A stretch of DNA of 64,000 nt from Macrocystis pyrifera (lineage: Eukaryota > Sar > Phaeophyceae > Laminariales > Laminariaceae): positions 21,739,142-21,803,141 of the forward strand of contig JASSKH010000001.1 in assembly GCA_031763025.1 (NCBI GenBank). Direction: 5' to 3'. Under the pieces are notes generated by a model that saw only the letters and a program-made list of their open reading frames with translations, was not told the origin of the DNA and did not search any database. A program made the translations under genes and the position numbers. Below, in pieces: positions 32,158 to 43,800 of the stretch; within the stretch, counting starts at the first letter, position 1, and every line of letters starts with the position of its first letter.

Positions 32158-32745
32158 GCTATTTGCGACACCGGTGTCGTAGTTTGTTCTTTGCGACGCG
32201 GTATCGCAAATAAGCGGCTTATTTGCGACACCGCGTCACGTTCGCGGCACATATCTCAGATTGGCTCCGCACCGCCACGGATGTGTTGGCATGGTTCACA
32301 GGGCCATCATTGAAGTTATCGCGTGGTCGAAACGGGCCAGGACTTGAGGAGATATCTGCTATCCTGGTGCGCCCGCAAAACGTTCAGATCGGTGTCGCAA
32401 ACACCGCGCACACGCTCCGGATCGGCAAAGCGCTACCAGTAGAGTCTCAGCATGGTGTAGGGCTCCCATTGAAGCCATCGTGTAGCCCAAACGGGCCACA
32501 GTACTCGAAGAGATATGGGGTATCCTGGTACATCCCGCAGAATCTTCTGGCTCCTCCTGTCGCAAGTAAAAATAAGCCTTATTACCGTATTTACAACACC
32601 GCGCCGTGGTTGCTGCACACGCTCCGGATCGGAGTAGCGCTACCAGTAGAGTCTCAGCATAGTGTAGGGTTACCATTGAAGCCATCGTGTAGCCAAAATG
32701 GGCCAGTACTCGAGGAGATATGGGGTAGTAGTAGTAGTAGTAGTA
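32158..32745 (+). repeat. Satellite-like array, second locus
   Basis: Begins atttgcgacaccggtgtcg, then ttgcgacgcggtatcgcaaa. Monomers begin near 32222, 32393 and 32590 with the same internal words as 24358-24985. Ends in a short TAG trinucleotide run (32727-32750). Confidence 0.85.
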
Positions 32746-33282
32746 GTATGGATAGTATAGATAGTAGTAGTAGTAGCATTGGTAGTAGGTAGTACTGCTG
32801 TGCTGCCGTTGCCTCGAATCTGCTGCTGTATCCATGAGCAGATTATACTGTTTTTCGCAGCCAGTAGAGAGAAACTTTTCAGGACAGGTGCCGATATTTT
32901 TTCATGATGCCCTCAATCGTATGTATACGTACCTGTTGCTGCCGATTGATGTTGATACGGTATAGAGTTTTACTGCCGTTGCCACGAGTCGGCTGTGCTG
33001 TTGCCGTGAGTACCTACTTGACAATCATTAGTTTTTTTTAATGCTGGTAGCAAATAAATGGAGACAACTTTTCATCGTGCCCCAACCGTGCGTGCATCTG
33101 TATATATTATCAATAAATACTTATACCTAGTACAGAGAAGCTGCTTCCTACTGTTATAAACAGCAGTAGTGGTGACGTTTTGGTTCTTTGGCCTCGGCGT
33201 ATTATTGTTGACGCTGTTTTGGACACGCAGGTACAGAATTCCTAAGTATAGTTAGTAGAGCATATACTACTACGGTGTGTGT
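32746..33282. other. No recognised feature
   Basis: TAG/CTG-rich sequence with two related stretches (about 32815-32945 and 32975-33100) sharing cagc, gagt and aacttttca words. No gene. Confidence 0.35.
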
Positions 33283-33623
33283 GTGTGTTCTTCACATTAA
33301 ACCGTTCTTCTACTCGTCGACATCCAGCAAGCCCAGTGTCCGTGCTGATTCTTCACCCTAGAAAGATACGAGCTCTGTGGTCACAGACTACGACACAGAG
33401 ATAACACACCGTAATGCATTAATAGCCTACGCAATACCATGCCTTCGCACTAGGTGCGGCCGACACAACATACATACATACGCCAGCAACCAAAATGCAC
33501 CATAAAGAAAGAGAAGCAACGAAAAAACCAAACCGAAAAAGAACAAGAAAAAGAAAAAGAAAAGGAGAAGAATCCCAAATAAATAAATAAAATGGGAAGC
33601 CAAAGCTCAGACACATACATACA
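33283..33623 (-). mobile_element. Truncated LINE 3' end
   Basis: Minus orientation, from the gtatgtgtctgagctttgg word near 33605 to the AC run at 33283. Nearly identical to the 20747 and 23547 copies. Confidence 0.85.
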
Positions 33624-33689
33624 TACGGTGGCCCATAATAAATAACCCCAAATCGAAAAAAATGAAATCATGTCAGAAATCAACGTACG

Positions 33690-33945
33690 ATAGCTTAAAA
33701 TGACCGCAGTGACCAGGCGAGTGCGTAGAACGAATAAAAATTCAAATCGGACAAGCCGTTCGTAAGTTATTGTATATTTAGTGTTGTTTTCGCAGCAATT
33801 CTCACCTCAGACACCCCTGTCGACAAAACAGTCTTAGTGGTGTCGGATTTCTATGTGGAGTAGCTTAAAATGACCGCATCGACCAGGCGAGTGCACAGAA
33901 CGAATAAAAACCAGAATCAGACACGTAGTACTTGAGATATGACAT
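33690..33945 (+). repeat. Diverged 85-bp duplication inside the TA-flanked element
   Basis: tagcttaaaatgaccgca, gaccaggcgagtgc and agaacgaataaaaa occur in order at 33690 and again at 33861. Confidence 0.75.
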
Positions 33946-34034
33946 ATTACATATTTCGTGGTGCTCTCCCCGCGGCACTCACCCGCGGCACTCAACCGAT
34001 GATATTTTTACCAGCTATTTTTTGGACACACGTA

Positions 34035-34134
34035 GGACCATGTCAACAGCTTGTGTATGGCATGCATGGCAATCATTGTTGGCTGGACCATGTCAACAGC
34101 TTGTGTATGGCATGCATGGCAATCATTGTTGGCT
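34035..34134 (+). repeat. 50-bp tandem duplication
   Basis: Two identical 50-base units beginning ggaccatgtcaacagcttgt. Confidence 0.95.
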
Positions 34135-34697
34135 GAAAGCATTATAGAATTGCTTCTCGCATCGCTGCTGTTTCGTGCCGTGTCCGCCGGGACGGCCGCG
34201 CTCCTTGCCTTCAGGCTTGGCGCGCTTCTTGCCTTGCTTCGCCCTCATGTCCAGGGTGGGCAGAGGTGCGCTACTTTGGACGCTCGTATCTCGGTAACGA
34301 CTGGGATTCTCCCAAAAGTGGATACACGGTTCTGTGCGGCATATTGTAGGGTTTTCTATGATACCATACATGCATTATTCCGAGGGGTATAGGGGCTGTA
34401 TTCTTACGCCCCTTCAAAAATAAAAAATAGTACCTTTTTTTTGCCCATTTTGATCCAGCTCTACCTCATCTTGAACCTAATACTTTTAGCCATAAGTAGC
34501 ATCGTTGGAAAGCTGAAGTCACTGGCTTCCATCACAACCCAACCGCGGTTCGAGAGCACCCCTTTGTGGCCGTGTGCGTGCTCATTTGTCGAAATGAAAA
34601 TACATTCCTTTGAAAAATGGCCAAAAAAAAAATGCCCAAAAAAAAAATGATACCAAAAAAGTTGCTTTTGAGGGGATATTTATTATGGGCCACCGTA

Positions 34698-35960
34698 ATA
34701 TTGATAGTTAGTTGTAGTTGTAGTATTAATCGTAGCCCATGGTACCGAGTGCATGCTGCTGCTCTATTGATGCCTGTCCAATAACAGTATAGTACTACCT
34801 GTACTATAAGTAGTAGCAAGCAGTAGATGCCCTCATCCGTACCGTTGCCTGTACATTTACAAATATCCGTAAAAATGGAATATAGACGAGACGTATTACG
34901 CAGCTTGCAAAGTTGAGTATCAACTCTATAATCAGTCGAACTCACAGGTAACGTATTTCAAAATTTATAAAATATTAATAGTAGTCGTAGTAGTAGGTAC
35001 CAGGTATTACTAGTGTTTATTCATGCTCGTACCTGTACTGCATCTTCGTATTCCTGGCGGTGGTGTACAACAGACTGTAGTGTGTAACAAAGTATAGTAG
35101 TCTCGCCCCAACCATGGCACCACGTGGTTACTTGACCTGTCCGTTAACCAGATTGTCTGTGTTGTAGACGATTGGTCATGCCCTACCAAGCAGTAGTACT
35201 TAGTAGTATAGTTCCTGCTGTAGTAGTATTAATAGTTAGTAGTCGCAGTAATAGTGTACCGTGTAGTATTTTGTAGAGTGCATGTGTCCCTTCTACCTGT
35301 ACTTCATCTTCGTAGGAGTGCTAGTGGTGTATAGTAACAGCAGTATTGTAGTCAACCCATGGTACCGCGTGCGTGTAATATAAGAATTATCATGACTCTT
35401 TTCTTCGAGCAATACAATAATATAACCCATGGCTCAGGTTTCCACCAAGAGCAGCTAAAACGTGTGTTACCTGTGACTCCCTTTTCGCCTTGCGACGCCC
35501 CCGGGATTTTACGTTACCTTCATCCCGAAGGAGAACCTTGTATTATGTATTTTTACAATCGAGCAACATGTTACCGGGAAGAACAGTATTGTGTATGGGA
35601 CTGGTGGTAGCACTGGCTGCGGGAGGTGCTCCCGGCATTCTTATCCCAAAATATCTGAAAAGAAGAACTGGTTCGAAGATACATTAGTGTCTTCAAACAT
35701 AGTTTTAATCGCATTCATTCTTGTCGCCAAATATCTTTTTTTATAAATTTTGAAATACGTCAGCTGTGAGTTCGACTGAATAAATAGTTGATACTCAACT
35801 TTCCAAGCTGCGTAATACGCCTCGTCTATATTCCATTTTTACCGAATTTTACAAGTATCGTGATAAACCGAGCGCGCGTATTCTATATGTGATTCCTTGT
35901 TAAAGATTTAGGCCAGCGACTCCCCTGGATGCTGCCCGGGTCAACAGGACAATTTTAAAT
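34698..35960. repeat. TAGTA-rich sequence with fragments of dispersed repeats
   Basis: Repeated TAGTAG and CAGTAG words. 34890-34980 and, inverted, 35740-35830 are copies of the 31-kb tandem unit (acgcagcttgcaaagttgag, gtcgaactcac). ccgaaggagaaccttgta at 35526 recurs at 2471 and 27750. No gene recognised. Confidence 0.45.
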
Positions 35961-37820
35961 AATCATCTTTGCAATAATCCCGTTTGTAGTATCAAACCTT
36001 CCCAATCCTCTTCGTGATGTCAAACACGCCGTACCTTGCTACATTATTCCAAAGCGCAATGAATTGCGTCTGTCTACGAGTATATATACGCCAATGGTAT
36101 GTATACGGATGAACCTTAGGACCAATTCTTCTTTTCAGATAATGTGCTTTGGGACAAGAATGGTGGCAGCACCTGCCGCAGGGCCGGTGGCTCGACCCCG
36201 AAAAAGACCCCGAGTGTTGCCATGGTTGTGTGCGAAATCAAGCACTCGGGACCTTTTCCTCCGGCGGGTAAAGAAGAACTGTACCAAAGGGCCTTATATT
36301 ATAGGCAAGGGGCCAAAATCGGGTATACCCGGTGCCTTTGTGGCCTACATCGGGTGCCTTTCTCTTTCATCAGTGACCGCAACGGCCCAAGGACGCCATC
36401 TTATTGGCAAACGCCGGCCACTGACGTTGGCCACATTTGCGCCGGGTATACCCTTTTTTGGCTACTTACGCCCAAGACGTACCCGATAATGGTACCCGCC
36501 TACCCAGAAATGGTCGGACTATTCGACCACAACGACTAATCACCACCTCAGGGTTCATGCCTCTGGTACCGACGAAGACGAGCAAGAACCATTTGCTTGA
36601 TGTCTAAAAATACAAATATTTGCTTTCCCTCTACAGCTGCACCACACACAAACCACCGCACTCCCTCCCTTCCCTCTCCCTCTCCCAGACTAAAGTAAGC
36701 ACAGTCTTCTCGCTCTCTCCTTCCCCGGACCTAGAACAACCTTAGCTCAGCAGTAGTAGCGACGGACAATAAGCGACGCTACCAACTTCGAGTCGAGAAA
36801 GTGCTATCCAGACCCATTGAGTGGGCGTTGCTAAGCAACATCTTCTCTTATTTCTGGGCTCCACGAACTGAGGTTTTAGGCCGGATATACGCGTTTTACT
36901 CGGCGGGACGGTCAAAAACACGGGTAGACAACTCACAATGCTCCCCGGAGTTTTCGGAGAGCCTTTTCGAACAGTTTTCGTTTTTCCGGAATTCGAGTTT
37001 GGTTTTTTTTGGCAGCCAATCAGTTTTTTCTGGAGAGTAAAACAAATGATATTGTTCGCCAGAACTGGGGCCAGCAATAGTGGATCTTTGAAAAAAATGA
37101 TGAAAAATCGTGACGCCCTCATCTGTAAGGCAGTATGGACCAAGGGACCGACTGCCTTTGGCTTTGCTGTGGTCACTCACACAAGGTGCCTTACGATGTG
37201 AGAAGTTGTAAGCTCTTGTATTAGTTACAGCTTGCCTCGCCAGACGTCTTCCGAACGAAATGGCGAGGCACTCATCAGAACGATGCGGGGACGAATATTA
37301 CAAAACACATTGCCGCAACAGGGGAGAAGAGATACTATAACACTAGCCCACCCTGAAGTGCCGTATATGCAGATTCGTAAAAAATCGAATGGGATTGGAT
37401 ATATATGACAACGCAAATGGCCCGCAAATATATTTGTTGACGCAGTCGGAATTGGAACGATTATTAACACTAGTGTGATTGCAAAATATATTTGACTTCA
37501 CACCGGGAGTAGAAAAGTGTTTGATATCACGAAAGGGATTGCAAATATATCATTGTGGCAAAATCGTCAGATGAGCATCCCCCGTCAGTACAAATACTTG
37601 GGGCCTAAGAGTGCCCCTTTTACCGCACTCAACCGCACTGTTTTAGCGGCAAACCGCATTGTAAGTTCATACCATACTGCACGTCTTGGCTCCGAGATAA
37701 TCCGCAAATAGTCTCACCTTAACATGTCTAGTGGTGTACGTTTTTGTTGTTGGGCTGCCCTTTTTTTTTACAGAACGAGAGCCGGGGTGCAAACACGTTT
37801 AGACGGCACAACGCAGCATC
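35961..37820. other. Upstream region of the methyltransferase gene
   Basis: 36064-36540 is open in two plus frames with no recognised homology and carries ggtataccc words. 36640-36725 is a C/T-rich tract (ctccctcccttccctctccc) of the kind seen near promoters and 5' leaders. tttttttttacag at about 37769-37781 would make a good splice acceptor for a 5' UTR intron ending 40 bases before the ATG. No TATA-like element can be assigned with confidence. Confidence 0.35.
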
Positions 37821-40800
37821 ATGTCGACGGAGGGCAACGGGTTTAATGGAGCCACGAAAAGCACTGCCGCGAGGGGGTGTTTCATCTACGAGGGAGATCG
37901 TGCCGTGAACGAATACCTGCAGTTTCATTTTGGAAGGTAAAGAGGGTCGATCGTCTGTGCGTACGCGTACGTGCAGAGTATAGGCAAGACATGCATCTAT
38001 ATCCACACCTGGACAATTCCTATTGTAATAGACTGTTGCGTGTACAACTATTTTTGGGTGTCGTCTATTATTGAGATTGCCGAACCTTATTATTTCGATT
38101 GCAGTCTATCAATTGAAAGTGTCGGGGCAACTTGTTTTGAGTGTTGTCTATTGGTATTATTTAATTTTCTATACAACTGCTTCCGAGTAAAGTCTATGAC
38201 TGGATTTGTCTAGGCAATTGGTTCGTCTGTTGTGGATACATGTTTATATCCTGTGCTGCCTATTCATAGGAATTGTCGGGGTAGTTTGTTTAAGATGGCC
38301 TCCATTAATTGGGCTTGTTCACACACAGTTGAATTCAGACGCTGTCTGCTTTGTGGAATTGTCGTGAAGTTTGCTTTCAAATGTTGTCAGACCATTGTGT
38401 TTATTCAACCAAGTGATGTCGAGTGAAGTCCATGAAAATGAAACACAATTGATTCCGAGTGAAGTCCATGTATTGGAATTGTTCACACAACAGCTTTCGA
38501 GTGAAGCCTGTGAAAAGGAATTGCTCACCCAATCGATTTCGAGTCTCTTAAATTGAATTATATTCGCCTTTTTTTTTCGGTTAAAGTCTGTCATGTGCAT
38601 TTGCCCACACCGCTGGGTTCGAATACCACTGTCAAGTAATCATAATTTCTCAACCAAATTGTTTCGAGCCACGCCTAATATCCAGAATTGCTCAATCAAA
38701 CGAATTCGAGTGAAGTCCACACATTGTCAACTAATTTGAAGCTCCGTGCGTTTATTGGAATTGTCCAGACATACTTGCGGAATAGTTAGGGCTTACAAGA
38801 GTTGAAAGTGTTGAAATGCATGATACGCATCGCCGGATGACGAATGCAATATTGTTAGTCGCAATACTGCCCAAACAAGTGATAGTACATATGAATATTT
38901 TACTTCACTCCCGTTTTAGGGTTTTATTAGCACACTTGCCCACAAATGGATGGAATTGCGCCTACAAGATGATGTTATCCCGCCCATCGTAGATCAACCG
39001 GACCAATGGACTCACGTCGGCCATTTGTGGACCTCGCCACGCTACCTTCTATCTCCTCGTCCTCTCGTCATATATTTAAGTGTCTGTAGTATGGCTGTCG
39101 AGCTCCCCCGGTGAATCGTAAACGAACGAAGCTACTAGAATTCAGGGCTATTGTAACGCGCGTTCCACCGATCGACCGGTTACCCTGTCAAACGGTTCGT
39201 TTCTGTATTCCTCCATAGCCTATTCGTTTTTTATTTCGCTTCTATATTTCTGGACAAGCCGACTCTCTCGTCGTTTTCCATCAAATGTTGCTCACTCACG
39301 CTCTCGCGCTTTCTGCAAGTCAACTTTCAGCACAAGAACATTCTCACATGCACTCGGCGGGGCTCGAATCTGCGAAAACGACCTTCGTAAGTTAGCGGTT
39401 TACCTACTAGACTGTATCAGTACGGCTGCCAGTCCTCCCGCTTCCCCTCGCCGGCGATCTTGGCGTCCCCTGCTGCATGGCGTAGGCAATACACTCGTTC
39501 AGTGAGCTAGCGTTGGGAACCCGACCACATAGGTCTGGCCGTAGCCTTCGTTCCCCACACCCACCTTCACCCCACAAAAATCATGCATGCGACCATAATC
39601 CCATGGGCACGTGTGAGTGCCACTAATAATCTTCAGTTTGAACTGGCACGTCGAATGCACACGGGTAAACAGACCACCTCCACCAACGCCGCCTGCAGTA
39701 TCAGAAGCGCCTCCACCTGCGCTAGCTGAGACCATTATTTCGTCCCCTGCATTGCCCGAGGCCCCCTTCGGTCGCCCGCACTATACATGGGCGCTACCGC
39801 TGCCTGCACTACGCGAGGCCCCGCTGCCGTCGCCTCCACTACCCAAGGCACCTTTGTCGTTCGGAGATATGAGCGTCGAAGGATGGGCCGTCTTGCTCGA
39901 TTCATCACCGCCTCTGTCGCCATCCTCTGACGACTCCTCCGTGTTGTCGTCCTCCTCCGGGTAAACGTACCATGGCAGCGTCCAGGAGTCTCTCTCGAAT
40001 AGCGGCAGCCACTTGCTCCTCTGTGAGCTTCGCGATTTCCCGCGCAAGGAAGTCGATGGCACCTCTCCGATAGAGATCTCGACAGAACCCGGGTCTAGAG
40101 AGCCACGCTGCCTCGAAGCCATTTGGCCGGCAACCCAGAAGTCACGCTCAAGCACACTGCTGCAGAGGTAGGAGCACCCAATACGGATTGCGCGACACTT
40201 CGAAGGTCAGTTGACAGTGGCTTGCCATGACTACGCCAGTACGCACACGTGTTGCGGAGGCCCATCTCCGCCCCGAACTTCTTGGGAATTTGGGGGAGAA
40301 GTCAACCTCAGAAGCGACGTATGAAATAATACTAGCTCCTCAACAACATCGGAACGCTATTTTTTTTTACGGCTCGATTCTTCTACACAGCCGCAGCCCA
40401 CCGCAAGATTCTCCCAACTCGATACCGCAACGCACAAACCTCGCAACCGGACGAAACCGAGGCTTTACTACCGCGATCGGTATATGGTCGACCAGTGTAC
40501 GTTGTACGTTATGATGATCCGCTTGACGACTAATTCTCAGGGATTTTACGAAGCTACTGATCAAGCACGAAGAACAAGGTACCAGGAGTTGCGTCTAAAT
40601 TCTGAGGCATTCTGAGAAAACAACAAAAATTCCATCTCAAACGAACTAGATGGATTTGAACTATGTCGCCCAAACCTTGGCAACTTCTTCCGAAGTAGCT
40701 ATTAATAATAACTGGCGAGAATTAGTAGTGGACGTTTTACCGTCGCCGCAGAAGGCACTTCATCTCCAAAAACGAAATACCTCAACAACTGCGTCGAATC

Positions 40801-43800
40801 AATGATTAGGATCAGCTGCCGATTTAAAGGCATACATCACCTTTTTGATGGCCTTGTAATAGTCTCCATAGATGGCCCTGTGATACCAGGCCGAAAAAAC
40901 AGCAAAACCATGTATTTTCCAGCATGCACTTGATAAATGACGGATAAATATGGTGCAAACTCGATGAAAAACAACAGAGATTATCGAAAAATATGCAGGA
41001 GACCCGCCTGAGTCGGGAGAGATAAAAGCTAGACTCAGGTGCCTACATCCTCGGAGTAAGCAACAGTTTGATGACGGCACGGTCAGAGACAGGCCCGACT
41101 AAAGTGGAAGAAACTAACCGGGCTCGAACCGGTACACGAAAAGTTGAGATATATGTGTGGACAGGGGTTCCCTCTCGCTCTCCGGGGCGCAAAAAAAACA
41201 TGTACAAGACCCGCAAGATGATTTTGTATATATACACATCATACCATGACACGTTACCCAAAACATCGCCGATGCGAGAACATCAGGAGTCCCGACGCGG
41301 ATAGCGCAACGCTTGTGCACGATAAGTTGAACACACCCGTTTCTGTGCTGCAACGCACTGATAATCTACTGTACTAGTTATGGTATAACCAGGCCGTTGA
41401 GTTTTGGATTACTATTATAACGTTATCGCGGCTAGTAATGCGGCAGGTTCACAGCAGTGTGGGCCAGCAACATACGATAGATAGGGCATGCCATACTCGT
41501 GTGTTGTAGATCTCGTTGCACTGGAGTCCGACAATAAATGACATTAAACGGATCACCCCCTATAACTAGAACAGCCCGTGCTGTTTCGTGAGCTGGCGCT
41601 GCAGTTTTGTATATGTTTTCGTTGATTTTTCCCCAAACGCTTGTAACACGTGTTGCTGTATGGCCCCGCAAATAAGAAATGTCTTCAGTCCGAGCAAACC
41701 TTATAACCGTACTGTGACACTATCCTTGCACAACTTTGAGCATAGGCTGGTATGTACCCTGGTAGGATTTGGTGTGGTGCTCGCCGCCACTGCTGTACCG
41801 CCACGCGGCCCTGTATTTACCGTCAAAGCGAAAACCCTATACATTCAACCGCTAAAAAAACTTGAACAACCGTTTCTAAGACCGCTTCCTTTTGTTTAAT
41901 GGTGTCGCAGGCCTGAAGAAGTGCTGCCGTACAAATGCGGTCCAATGGAGGCCTTAGGCTTCACCAAGCGATGCGCCGAACTCTGCATCAAGGCAATGGG
42001 GAGCAGCAAGGCATCGACCGCGGAGTTCACCAACGGAGTAACCATCAACGGAGTGGGCCTCAACGGAGGCACCACGGACGTAGGAATCTCGAACGGAGGA
42101 CGCCATATGGGTTTGGTGACGCCGCAGAAGCAGCCCCTACGGGCGATGGATGTCGGCTGCTCTGTGGGAGGAGTGACCTTCGAGCTGACGACATACTTCG
42201 ATGAGGTGAAAAGTGAGGGGTTGTTGGCCTTGAATCACTACAGAGTATGTAACTAAAATATATGACCTATTAATAGCTGTGTATCTTCTGGCCCCTGATG
42301 TTTACAACCAGACTGTCGGCAAGTAGTACAGTATAGAGTGGGCATTGCTACTGTATACAACCAGCAAAGTTTACCGATATCTGGACTGCGTGGGTTGGCA
42401 TCAATTATCGCTAGCCTTGATCTTCGGGGCCCTCCCCTGTCCAAGGGCTGTGCTTGGATACCCTGAACCATCGAGCCCTTCTGCCATACTGTAGGTCACC
42501 CCGGAAAAAGATAATTCTGGGAATTGAACTCTCGCACACCATACATTACTCAGACACCGATGATCTGAGACTGTACTGCGAGAAAAACTCGAAACCACGA
42601 AGCAGTAGTAGCACTACCCACTGCTGTGTGTGTTCTTCGCATTGATCCGTTATTTCTACCTGTCGCCATCCAGCACATCAAGCGTTGTGCTGAAAGTTTG
42701 TCCTACATACTTTAGGGACATTCAAACTCCAGGGTCACAAACTGGTGTACGACGAAGACAAGTGACTGCATCCAGGCGGGGTGGGTAGTAATACATAACC
42801 AACACCTTTGTGTCCGTCGGGTCCGGTGGCCGCGAAAGGGGCATCTGCGGTGGTTGGGCTTATATGTTTCGTGTTGACTGAGTTCGCGGTACCGGTTTCG
42901 CGGGAGTTTGGTAAACATTGTTTGTGGCAATAGCTGGTGCTTATGATGGCTTGTTTTCCTGTGTGTGTAGTATTTGGTCTCCTCGGGTAAGACGAGCCCC
43001 CCCCACAACACGGCAGAACGCCAAGGGGCAACTTTTTCGAGAGCGAGAAGCGAAAGTCATACCAAGGTAGTACGTGAAGCAGGGCCACGGACGCCTCCAC
43101 GCTCTCTTGCTATTGAGGAGATGGCTGAGGATGATATGTATATGAAGACGTTGGATTCTAGATTCCCTTCATGTGAATGGTGTGTTTGCACCAAACAATA
43201 CCCATTATCAGATGGGAACAAGAATAATGATGCTATATTTCTGTACTACGAAGCAGTACAACTGTATGTATAAACACATTTTGTGTACGTTGTAAAAGTA
43301 GTTTATGTGCACCGGACAAAACTCGTTTCTGCATCGGTCGCACGGATTGTTTTCGTACCTGCTTAGACTTACCTCCTTGCTACAGCTGTGTACAAGCATA
43401 ACTACCGCCGAAACCACCGGTTTACTCACCGGCCACAAAGAGCGCAGAGCCCGGGTGACGTCCGTGACGCCCTGCCAGCGAGTACCTCTCGATTCAAAAG
43501 AAGGTCCTTGACAAAGAAGGCCGTGGCTGACTCCTTTTCTGTTTTGCTTGAAACTACCTCGTATTAGATATACGCAATACGAATGAGCTGGCAGTCAGCG
43601 CTGTCTATTGGTTCAGTGGATACATTGTCCATCTACTGGAAACAAAAGGCACAACACATGGGGTTCGTCTGGCTATGAATCCTGGACATCAGGGGTTCCT
43701 ATTGGTCCGAATCTCCCCATCGTCTATTTCCTGTTTCGTTGGTTGAATTTCAGAGGTACGTACGCCAGAAAGGTAACTTACATTGTATTCAAGGAAATGG

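Larger units (their letters stand above)
33626..34695. mobile_element. 1,070-bp TA-flanked TIR element
   Basis: Left end cggtggcccataataaata (33626 onward) and right end tatttattatgggccaccg (to 34695) are inverted repeats, both followed by matching CCCC/GGGG. TA dinucleotides flank both sides (33624-33625 and 34696-34697), the duplication produced by Tc1/mariner-type transposases. A minus-strand frame at 34248-34123 encodes a very basic peptide (MRAKQGKKRAKPEGKERGR and following). No catalytic DDE motif is visible, so it is probably non-autonomous. Confidence 0.75.
37937..41910 (+). other. Intron 1 of the methyltransferase gene (3,974 bp)
   Basis: Donor gtaaagagg after an AG, acceptor ggtgtcgcag. 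It contains the minisatellite at 38020-38780, a SINE at 39229-39430 and an antisense ORF at 39499-40155. The remaining 40200-41900 shows nothing recognised except a tRNA-like T arm on the minus strand near 41115. Confidence 0.85.

Noticed and set aside
34123..34371. Active transposase of the TA-flanked element
   Set aside because: Only a short basic peptide is encoded; no DDE/D catalytic motif or sufficient length.
36064..36540. Protein-coding gene upstream of the methyltransferase
   Set aside because: Two overlapping frames are open in the same stretch, neither has recognisable motifs, and the DNA has words shared with noncoding repeats.
41100..41140. tRNA gene on the minus strand (T arm accggttcgagcccggt)
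   Set aside because: The T arm is perfect but no A box or pairing acceptor stem is present upstream; at most a SINE or tRNA fragment.
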